This document shows, in pieces, positions 58,101 through 64,000 of a DNA stretch of 64,000 nucleotides (positions within the stretch are counted from its first letter, which is position 1; every line of letters begins with the position of its first letter). This DNA is from Baekduia alba (GTDB lineage: Bacteria; Actinomycetota; Thermoleophilia; Solirubrobacterales; Solirubrobacteraceae), in contig NZ_CP114013.1 of assembly GCF_028416635.1 (NCBI RefSeq), forward strand, positions 992,001 through 1,056,000. Direction: 5' to 3'. Made by a program: the position numbers and the translations under genes. The notes below the pieces were generated by a model that was not told the origin of the DNA, did no database searches, and saw only the letters and a list, made by a program, of their open reading frames with translations.

Positions 58101-58634
58101 ATGCGGCGCAAGGTGACGTGCACGGCCGTGACGCGGACGGGTGAGATCGCGGCGCTGCTGGTGGCCCAGCTGGACCTGACGGCGCTGACGCTGCTCGGCG
58201 GCGACGCCGCGCTGGCCGACGACCTCGCCGGCGCGGCGCGGGCGCAGGGCTTCGAGCCGCGCGTCCGGACGGGCGCGGGGTGGGCCGACGCCGCGGGCGC
58301 CGACCTCGTGGTCGTCGACGCGGTGGAGGGCGAGACGGGCGCCGAGATCGCGGCGCGCTGCGCGGGCGCGGTGGTCGTCGTGGCGTCGGTCGATCCGGTC
58401 GGCGACGTGGAGCGGCTGCTGGCCGAGACGCACCTGCCGCGCGGGCGGATCCTCGGCGCCGACGTCGCGGGCGCCGGGCCGGTGACGGCCGCGGCGCTGG
58501 CCGTCGAGATCGTCGACGCCGTGTTGCGCGACCGCCGTCGCGCGCTGCGCGTGGCGGTCCAGGCGCTGGAGGATGACGCGGTCGCGGTGCGCGAGGCGCG
58601 CGTCGGAGCCGGCGGCGTCCAGGCGATCTTGTAG
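58101..58634 (+). CDS. Orphan malate-dehydrogenase-like Rossmann protein
   Basis: 177 aa. The start MRRKVTCTAVTRTGEIAALL follows the LDH/MDH nucleotide-binding fold, but the GxGxxG loop has become VTRTGEIA. The middle has ADLVVVDAVEGETGAEIAAR and VVVVASVDPVGDVERLLAET followed by LPRGRILGADV, matching the 'NPVD...GLPKNRVIG' stretch of LDH-like malate dehydrogenases. The catalytic domain (Arg and His residues) is missing. It is not a working dehydrogenase; a ligand-binding or regulatory role is possible. It lies one gene away from a true mdh. Confidence 0.6.
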   Translation: MRRKVTCTAVTRTGEIAALLVAQLDLTALTLLGGDAALADDLAGAARAQGFEPRVRTGAGWADAAGADLVVVDAVEGETGAEIAARCAGAVVVVASVDPVGDVERLLAETHLPRGRILGADVAGAGPVTAAALAVEIVDAVLRDRRRALRVAVQALEDDAVAVREARVGAGGVQAIL

Positions 58635-58649
58635 GTCGTGCGCGCGCCG

Positions 58650-59084
58650 TCAGCGCGCGCGCTCGGCCAACGCCTTCAACTTGCGCAGCGAGGCGTCGGC
58701 CTCCTTGGCCGGGAGCCCGCCGACGATCGCGTGGCTGGCGATCGCCCCGAGCGGGCCGAGCGGTGCCTTGAACTCGTTGCGGTAGTCGAAGCGCGTGCCG
58801 CCCTGGCCGTTGTCACTCAACCGATATTCGGTCTCGGCGTGTGACCGGGCAGGGCCGCGACCCTGCCACATGGCGTGCTTGGGCGCCTTGGACTTGGCGA
58901 GGTGCCACTTCACCTTGAAGTTGGCGCCGCGCAGGCACAGCACCTGCTCCATCTCGTCGTCGTCGTAGGAGATCAGGCGCCGGTGGATCGTGACCCACGC
59001 TTCCAACTGGGTCGGATCCATGACGATGCGCCACACCTCTTCGACGGGCGCGTCGATGTCGATGCTCGTCGAGACCTCGCTCAC
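58650..59084 (-). CDS. SRPBCC (polyketide cyclase/Bet v1-like) protein
   Basis: 144 aa. Typical start STSIDIDAPVEEVWRIVMDP, central strands (EQVLCLRGANFKVKWHLAKS, HAETEYRLSDNGQGGTRFDY) and the C-terminal helix (PAKEADASLRKLKALAERAR). It forms a hydrophobic cavity for a lipid-like ligand; the ligand is unknown. Next to, and on the same strand as, the NAD-binding protein gene. Confidence 0.88.
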   Translation of the reverse strand: MSEVSTSIDIDAPVEEVWRIVMDPTQLEAWVTIHRRLISYDDDEMEQVLCLRGANFKVKWHLAKSKAPKHAMWQGRGPARSHAETEYRLSDNGQGGTRFDYRNEFKAPLGPLGAIASHAIVGGLPAKEADASLRKLKALAERAR

Positions 59085-59112
59085 GGACGCATCAGCCTAG
59101 ACGGATCGCGGC

Positions 59113-60072
59113 TCACCGCGCCCGCAGCTCCTCGACCGTCTCCCACTCGCGCAGCGCGCGCTCGATCGCGGCGTCGAGGCGGTGGAGGCGCACGCCGAGG
59201 AGATCGGGTGCGCGCGTGTCGCGGGGCAGGAGGTCGCCGGACAGGCCCTCCATCAGCGGGCCGATCAGCGCGTGGTCCTCGCCGGCGATCGCCGCCGCGA
59301 CGCGGCTGGCGACAGGCGTGAGGCTGAAGCCGAGGCGGATCGGCGCCCGGCCGACCAGCAGGGCGTCGCGGATGCGCGTGACGAGCTCGCCGTAGGTCAC
59401 GACGTCCGGGCCGGCGATGTCGAGCGAGAGCGGGCCGTCGACCGCGTCCGACGTGGCGCCCGCGAGCAGGTAGGCCAGGACGTCGCGGCCGTCGATCGGC
59501 TGCGTGCGGTTGTCGCGCCAGGACGGCAGCGGCATGACCGGGACGCGCTCGACCAGGCGGACCAGGAAGCGGAAGGAGCGCGACCGCGCCCCGACGACGA
59601 TCGAGGCGCGCAGCGCCAGCGCTTCGGGCGCGGCGTGCAGCAGCGCCTCCTCGACCTCCAGGCGCGACGCGAGGTGGGCCGACGCGGCGTAGGCGTCCGG
59701 GACGAGGCCGCCGAGGTAGACGACGCGCCGCACGCCGGCGCGGCCGCAGGCGTCGGCGAAGGCCTCGGCGGCGCGGCGGTCGCGGGAGGCGAAGCCGTCG
59801 TCGGCGCCCCCGGGCGCGCCGGTCTCCATCGAGTGGATCAGGAAGTACGCGACGTCCACGCCGTCCAGCGCGGCATCCAGGCCGGCGCCGCTGACCGCGT
59901 CGCCGGTGACGAGCTCCAGCCCGGCCAGGTCGACGCCCGCGGCCGCCACGCGCTCCGGCGAGCGGGCGAACGCGCGCACGTCGTGGCCGGCCGCCCGCAG
60001 GCGGGGGAGGAGCGCGGCGCCGACATAGCCGCTGGCGCCGGTGACGAGGACGCGAGCCATCGAGTCCGCCAT
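59113..60072 (-). CDS. NAD(P)H-binding atypical SDR protein
   Basis: 319 aa from ATG 60072 (a second ATG at 60060). RVLVTGASGYVGAALLPRLR, AYFLIHSMETGAP and VRRVVYLGGLVPDAYAASAH are those of extended/atypical SDRs (NmrA/DUF2867-like). The C-terminal part includes SWRDNRTQPIDGRDVLAYLL. Such proteins act on lipid or quinone precursors or act as redox sensors. It is 28 bp upstream of the SRPBCC gene in the same direction. Confidence 0.85.
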   Translation of the reverse strand: MADSMARVLVTGASGYVGAALLPRLRAAGHDVRAFARSPERVAAAGVDLAGLELVTGDAVSGAGLDAALDGVDVAYFLIHSMETGAPGGADDGFASRDRRAAEAFADACGRAGVRRVVYLGGLVPDAYAASAHLASRLEVEEALLHAAPEALALRASIVVGARSRSFRFLVRLVERVPVMPLPSWRDNRTQPIDGRDVLAYLLAGATSDAVDGPLSLDIAGPDVVTYGELVTRIRDALLVGRAPIRLGFSLTPVASRVAAAIAGEDHALIGPLMEGLSGDLLPRDTRAPDLLGVRLHRLDAAIERALREWETVEELRAR

Positions 60073-60155
60073 CGTGCCCGATCCGGGCCCGGGTCCAACA
60101 TGTAGGACTTCGATAGCAGGTCGTGGTCGGGCACGCCGGCGTTTCTCCCATCCTC

Positions 60156-60273
60156 CCCGCAAACACCGCGAAACGGTGCTCGATTCCCGCTCTTAGCAGG
60201 GATTTCGGGCCTTTCTGCGGCATTTGCGGGATGGGCGCGATGCCGTCCGCCCTGGATGTGTGCGATTTGCGGG
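60156..60273. promoter_or_regulatory. Three copies of an 8-bp motif in a divergent promoter
   Basis: CCCGCAAA at 60156-60163 (reverse) and TTTGCGGG at 60223-60230 and 60266-60273 (forward). They lie in the ~240-bp region between the leftward NAD-binding gene and the rightward Cys-rich gene. Spacings are 67 and 43 bp between starts. They may be operator half sites; no regulator is identified. Confidence 0.4.
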
Positions 60274-60309
60274 AAGCGGCATTGCGGCGGTCCGTCCGGA
60301 CGTGGTTCT

Positions 60310-60591
60310 ATGGCCGCCGTGGTGAACGAGCTGGTCGAGCAGAAGGAGATCGCAACACGGATGTCGAAGGCGCGCGCGAGAAGCAAGAAGCCGAGCTGCG
60401 AGGACTGCTACTTCCGCTGCAACATGCTCTGCGCGCTGGCCGACGACGAGCCGTGCTCGACGTTCCGGCCCGACCATCCGGAGGGGCTGCGGCCGCCGCG
60501 CCAGTTGCGCTTCAACTTCCCCCAGCAGGGCCGCACGACCGCCGCCTGGGCGTTCCCCAACGCCCAGGAGCAGGCGGCGCTGCACGGGTGA
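60310..60591 (+). CDS. Small Cys-rich (zinc or Fe-S) protein
   Basis: 93 aa from ATG 60310. A basic helical start precedes PSCEDCYFRCNMLCALADDE and PCSTFRPDHPEGLRPPRQLR: Cys spacing C-x2-C-x3-C-x3-C-x8-C. This suits a zinc or iron-sulfur site, in the style of small actinobacterial regulators, though the spacing is not that of WhiB. Family not recognised. Followed 26 bp later by adh. Confidence 0.6.
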   Translation: MAAVVNELVEQKEIATRMSKARARSKKPSCEDCYFRCNMLCALADDEPCSTFRPDHPEGLRPPRQLRFNFPQQGRTTAAWAFPNAQEQAALHG

Positions 60592-60617
60592 CCGCGCGCG
60601 GGTCTTAGGCTGCGGGC

Positions 60618-61724
60618 ATGAAGATCCGCGCCGCCGTCCTCGAGGAGTTCGCGAAGCCGCTCGTCGTCCAGGAGGTCGACCTGGACGGGCCCGGCCCCGG
60701 CGAGGTGCTGGTCCGCCTCCACGCCTGCGGCGTCTGCCACACCGACATGTACACCGCCTCGGGCGCCGACCCGTCCGGGTACGCGCCGGCGGTCCTCGGC
60801 CACGAGGGCGCGGGCGTCGTCGAGGCCCTCGGCGAGGGCGTGACCGACCTCGCGGTGGGCGACCACGTCGTCACGCTGTTCTCGCCGCAGTGCCGCGAGT
60901 GCCTCCACTGCCGCAGCGACAAGACGAACCTCTGCCTGGCGATCCGCGAGCAGCAGAACCTCGGCCACCTGCCCGACGGCACGACGCGCCTGCACCGCGG
61001 CGAAGAGCGCATCCGCCACTTCATGGGGACCTCGACGTTCGCCGAGGCGACGGTGATGCCGTCCATCGCGCTGGCGAAGATCGACCCGGAGGCGCCGCTG
61101 GACGTCGTCGCGACGCTCGCGTGCGGCGCGACGACCGGGATCGGCGCGGCGCTGTACGTCGCGAAGGTGGAGGAGGGGTCGACGGCGGTCGTCTTCGGCG
61201 CGGGCCTCGTCGGTCTGGGCGCGGTCGCGGGCGCGCGGCTGGCCGGCGCCGAGCGGATCGTCTGCATCGACCTCGACGAGGGCCGGCTGGCGCAGGCGCG
61301 CGCGCACGGCGCGACGGACACGTTCATCGGCGGCGAGGACGCCGTCCAGAAGATCCTCGACATGACCGACGGCTTCGGCGCCGACTACACCTTCGAGGCG
61401 ACCGGCAGCGTGAAGGTCATGCGCCAGGCGGTCGAGGCCGCGCGCATGGGCTGGGGCCTGGCGACCGTCGCCGGCGTCGCCGGCAGGGGCGAGGTCCTGG
61501 AGGTCGTGCCGCGCTACCTGATCACGGGCCGGCGGGTCGCGGGCGCGTCGTTCGGCGGCGCCAAGGGGCGCGACCGCGTGCCGCAGCTGGTCGACCTGTA
61601 CCTGAAGGGCGACCTCGACCTCGAGGCCTTCGTGACCGACCGCATCGCGCTCGACGGCGTCAACGACGCCTTCGCGGCGATGGATCGCCACGAAGGCGTG
61701 CGGACGGTGATCACGGAGTTCTAG
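60618..61724 (+). CDS. Zinc-dependent alcohol dehydrogenase, class III-like
   Basis: 368 aa. Catalytic zinc C40 (GVCHTD) with H62/E63 (LGHEGAG), structural zinc C92, C95, C98, C106, Rossmann VVFGAGLVGLGAVAGARLAG. The segment FMGTSTFAEATVM and the length match the class III (thiol-linked formaldehyde) dehydrogenase group; in this phylum the thiol is probably mycothiol. TAGGCT stands 6 nt before ATG (leaderless type). Its TAG stop shares CTAG (61721-61724) with the convergent gene. Confidence 0.9.
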   Translation: MKIRAAVLEEFAKPLVVQEVDLDGPGPGEVLVRLHACGVCHTDMYTASGADPSGYAPAVLGHEGAGVVEALGEGVTDLAVGDHVVTLFSPQCRECLHCRSDKTNLCLAIREQQNLGHLPDGTTRLHRGEERIRHFMGTSTFAEATVMPSIALAKIDPEAPLDVVATLACGATTGIGAALYVAKVEEGSTAVVFGAGLVGLGAVAGARLAGAERIVCIDLDEGRLAQARAHGATDTFIGGEDAVQKILDMTDGFGADYTFEATGSVKVMRQAVEAARMGWGLATVAGVAGRGEVLEVVPRYLITGRRVAGASFGGAKGRDRVPQLVDLYLKGDLDLEAFVTDRIALDGVNDAFAAMDRHEGVRTVITEF

Positions 61725-62047
61725 GCGCGGCGCGGCGCCGCGGGGAACATCCCCCGCAGCAGCTGAAGCGTCGTCACGCCGCCGCGGTGGGGCGCCGGCG
61801 CGGTGATGTGGCCGGCGCGCTCCTGGAGCAGCTCGACGACGTTGTCGGTGAGCGCGAACGGGTCGGCGATCCAGCGGCCGTCGTGGAGGTCGACGGCGGC
61901 GATGATGCGCTCGTCGGCGAGGGCGACGAGGTGCGGGCCGGGCGTGAGCCGCTGGCTGTCGAGCCGTGCGAGGCGGTCCAGGTCCCGCAGGTCCGCCGGC
62001 GTCGCACGCCGGATCGTGATGGGCTGGGCGGCGGAGGAGGAGGTCAT
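61721..62047 (-). CDS. GNAT-like N-terminal domain protein, short
   Basis: 108 aa from ATG 62047 (ATGs at 62056 and 62071 are in frame). ITIRRATPADLRDLDRLARL and RLTPGPHLVALADERIIAAV match the first strands and helix of GNAT acetyltransferases, but the acetyl-CoA loop (Q/RxxGxG/A) is absent, so it is probably inactive as an acetyltransferase. Stop shared with adh in CTAG. Divergent from a LysR gene. Confidence 0.65.
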   Translation of the reverse strand: MTSSSAAQPITIRRATPADLRDLDRLARLDSQRLTPGPHLVALADERIIAAVDLHDGRWIADPFALTDNVVELLQERAGHITAPAPHRGGVTTLQLLRGMFPAAPRRA

Positions 62048-62118
62048 GGACACCATGATGAGCCGCGCCAAGGATCATGTCCAATGATGACTTGACCTAG
62101 CTGGCATCATGGTTCGTG

Positions 62119-63054
62119 ATGCTCGATCTGAAGCTCCTGACGACCTTCCGCGAAGTCGCGCTGCGCCACTCCTTCAGCGAGGCCGCGACGATCCTCGGCT
62201 ACACGCAGCCGGCCGTGTCCCAGCACGTGTCGCGGCTGGAGGCGGCCGTCGGCGTCCGCCTGCTGGAGCGCGACGCGCGCGGCGTGCACCTCACGCCCGC
62301 GGGCGAGCTGCTGCTCACGCGCGCCGCCTCGCTGCTCGACGCGGCCCGCCGTGCCGAGGACGACGTCCGCGAGGCCGCGGGCGCCGGCCGCCCGACCGTC
62401 CGGATCGGGGCGTTCGCCACGCTCGCCGGCGGCCTGCTGCCGGGTGCGACGCGCGACCTGCGCGCGCGCCGGCCCGACCTCCGGCTGGAGATCAAGGTGC
62501 TCGAGCCCGAGGAGAGCATCGACGCGCTGCTCGCCGACCGCCTCGACGTCGCGACGATCATCGACTCCGAGCTGCTGCCGATGGGCGTCCGTCCCGGCGT
62601 CGAGCACGTCCACCTCTGCGACGACCCTTTGTTCGTGGTGATGGGCAGCGACCACCCGATGGCGGGCCGCCCCTCGATCGGCCTCGAGGAGCTGTCCGAG
62701 GAGGGCTGGCTGATGCCCGACGTCGGCGGCACCTGCCCGGACTCCAACATCGTCCTGCGCGCCTGCCGCGACGCCGGCTTCGAGCCCGACGTGCGCCTCG
62801 CCTTCGACGACTACCCGGCGCTGCAGGGGATGGCGGCCGCCGGCGTAGGCGTCGCACTGCTGCCGAGCCTCGCGACCTCCAACCTGCGCTCCGACGTCTC
62901 GGTGATCCCGCTCCGCGGCCAGCCGCCGGCCCGCCGCATCCAGGCCGCCGTCCGCGTCGGCGAGGCCGACCCGCTCGTCGACCACGTCATCGACGCACTC
63001 CGCGCCGCGGGCCGCGCGCTGCCGTCGGGCCGCGCGCTGACAGCGGTGGCTTAG
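62119..63054 (+). CDS. LysR-family regulator
   Basis: 311 aa from ATG 62119 (GTG 62116 also in frame). wHTH at about 1-60 (LDLKLLTTFREVALRHSFSE, YTQPAVSQHVSRLEAAVGVR). Periplasmic-binding-like effector domain at about 90-295 (PTVRIGAFATLAGGLLPGAT, AAAGVGVALLPSLATSNLRS). Divergent from the GNAT-like gene, its probable target; the 71-bp space contains the usual LysR site region. Confidence 0.92.
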   Translation: MLDLKLLTTFREVALRHSFSEAATILGYTQPAVSQHVSRLEAAVGVRLLERDARGVHLTPAGELLLTRAASLLDAARRAEDDVREAAGAGRPTVRIGAFATLAGGLLPGATRDLRARRPDLRLEIKVLEPEESIDALLADRLDVATIIDSELLPMGVRPGVEHVHLCDDPLFVVMGSDHPMAGRPSIGLEELSEEGWLMPDVGGTCPDSNIVLRACRDAGFEPDVRLAFDDYPALQGMAAAGVGVALLPSLATSNLRSDVSVIPLRGQPPARRIQAAVRVGEADPLVDHVIDALRAAGRALPSGRALTAVA

Positions 63055-63110
63055 CGCTCGAAGGGCTCCGACGGAATACTCTCTCGCACGGAGGAGAGAG
63101 GGGGTCAAGG

Positions 63111-63908
63111 ATGCGCATCACCGTCTTGGGCAAATCGCCCTCCTGGCAGGACGCCGGAGGGGCATGCAGCGGGTACCTCGTCGAGGAGGACGGGACGTTC
63201 CTGCTGCTGGACTGCGGCAACGGCGTGTTCTCGAAGCTGCGCCGCTACCGCGACTACGTGGCGGTCGATGCGGTCGTGATCTCGCACCTGCACGCCGACC
63301 ACTTCCTGGACCTCGTCCCGTACGCCTATGCCTTGACCTACGCGCCGCGCCAGCAGCCGGTCCCGGTCGACCGCTGGCCGGGCACGCGGGCGCCGGCCAA
63401 GCCGAAGCTGTTCGCGCCGCGCGGCGCGCGCCAGACGTTCCGGCGGGTCGTCGGCGCGTGGGGCGCCGAGGACCTGATCGACAACGCGTTCGACATCCAC
63501 GAGTACGCGCCCGGCGAGGCGCTGAGCGTCGGCCCGCTGAACCTCCGCTTCCACGAGGTCCCGCACTGGCTGCCGACGTGCGCGGTCGACATCGCCTCCA
63601 CCGTCAACGGCTCCGGACGCTTCACCTACGGCGCCGACACCGCGCCGACCGACGAGCTCGTCGCCTTCGCCGCCGGGGCCGACCTGCTGATGATCGAGGC
63701 GACGCTGCCGCGGCCGGAGCGCGACGGCGTGCGCGGCCACCTCACGCCCGCCGAGGCCGGCGAACACGGCAGCCGCGCCAAGGTCGGCCGCCTCGTCATC
63801 ACGCACTTCTCCGACGAGATGGACGAGCTGTGGGCGCGCCGTGAGGCCGAGCGCGCCTTCGCCGGGCCCGTGTCGGTCGCCCGCGAGGGCGCCGTGTACG
63901 AGGTCTGA
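63111..63908 (+). CDS. Metallo-beta-lactamase-fold hydrolase (RNase Z-like)
   Basis: 265 aa. Metal motif ISHLHADHFLDL (H59, H61, D63, H64), FHEVPHW with a further His (about 145), YGADTAPTDELVAF with the bridging Asp and a final ITHFSDEM with His. An RNase Z/PhnP-type hydrolase; substrate unknown. GGAGAG-type ribosome site upstream. Spacing of 27 bp to the Hsp20 gene. Confidence 0.88.
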   Translation: MRITVLGKSPSWQDAGGACSGYLVEEDGTFLLLDCGNGVFSKLRRYRDYVAVDAVVISHLHADHFLDLVPYAYALTYAPRQQPVPVDRWPGTRAPAKPKLFAPRGARQTFRRVVGAWGAEDLIDNAFDIHEYAPGEALSVGPLNLRFHEVPHWLPTCAVDIASTVNGSGRFTYGADTAPTDELVAFAAGADLLMIEATLPRPERDGVRGHLTPAEAGEHGSRAKVGRLVITHFSDEMDELWARREAERAFAGPVSVAREGAVYEV

Positions 63909-63932
63909 GCGCAGGGCGGTACATTCGTTCGC

Positions 63933-64000
63933 GTGCCTCCCGAGCGCGACCTCTTCGCCAACTTCGAGCGCATGCGCCGAGAGATGGACGAGCTGTTCGG
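63933..64000 (+). CDS. Small heat-shock protein Hsp20, 5' end (cut by window edge)
   Basis: The GTG start at 63933 gives VPPERDLFANFERMRREMDE, then LFG, the conserved N-terminal arm of Hsp20 proteins (FERMRREMDELFG). TACATT lies 7 nt before the GTG, suggesting a leaderless message. The alpha-crystallin domain lies outside the window. Confidence 0.75.
   Translation, partial: MPPERDLFANFERMRREMDELF

Overview
The window is high-GC (about 70%) chromosomal DNA of an actinobacterium, most likely a soil Thermoleophilia/Solirubrobacterales relative. This placement is inferred from: a Bacillus-type large SRP RNA; a secreted collagen-like Gly-X-Y protein; monomeric isocitrate dehydrogenase; an SdhABE-type succinate dehydrogenase; and many TANNNT boxes placed directly in front of start codons, which suggests leaderless transcripts.

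Bases 313-21170 are a ~20.9 kb integrated element. It is bounded by a perfect 45-bp direct repeat of the 3' half of tRNA-Val(CAC), and the intact tRNA stands at the right end. Left to right it carries: small unknown genes (801-1519); a leftward block of secreted or DNA-binding genes with nonsense lesions (1596-3894); a poorly coding stretch with hairpins (3900-4700); a replication-like block with a winged helix, a RecA-type ATPase and an iteron-like repeat cluster (5423-7630); phage morphogenesis genes (TerS-like 7620, scaffold-like 9467, adhesin with repeats 11425, P2 gpI-like 13019, tail collar fibre 13628); a secreted protein (14768); and a control module of RHH regulator, helix-hairpin-helix protein, two small proteins, excisionase and integrase. 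The control module lies in an exact 2,584-bp tandem duplication (15594-20761). The first integrase copy has therefore lost its catalytic half, and only the second is complete. I see no large terminase, portal, capsid, tape measure or lysis gene, so this is a deleted prophage or a phage satellite.

From 21.2 kb the DNA is ordinary chromosome: glutathionyl-hydroquinone-reductase-like enzyme; large SRP RNA; TetR/MFS efflux pair; a membrane glycosyltransferase-like protein with an M20 peptidase; the dnaX-ebfC-recR recombination/replication cluster (SRP RNA nearby as in Firmicutes); a scar of two truncated genes (VOC and WYL); a cupin; an IS481-family element; a degenerate GH3 protein; lysC-asd; an RsbQ-RsbP-like energy-stress module; sdhEBA; a MocR/PPOX pair; site-2 protease and aat; glycosyltransferase; SDR/XRE pair; an acyl-CoA dehydrogenase operon with its TetR; monomeric icd and mdh; an orphan MDH-like Rossmann protein beside a coiled-coil/winged-helix protein; SRPBCC, NAD-binding, ADH, LysR and MBL proteins; and the start of an Hsp20 gene at the right edge.

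The most unusual pattern is at convergent gene ends. Five gene pairs share, or originally shared, one CTAG that is the stop codon on both strands. Three of these sites are empty. One holds a full IS481-type element and one holds a 159-bp MITE-like element, each flanked by a duplicated CTAG, so both neighbouring genes keep a stop codon. The IS transposase itself takes its stop codon from the target CTAG.
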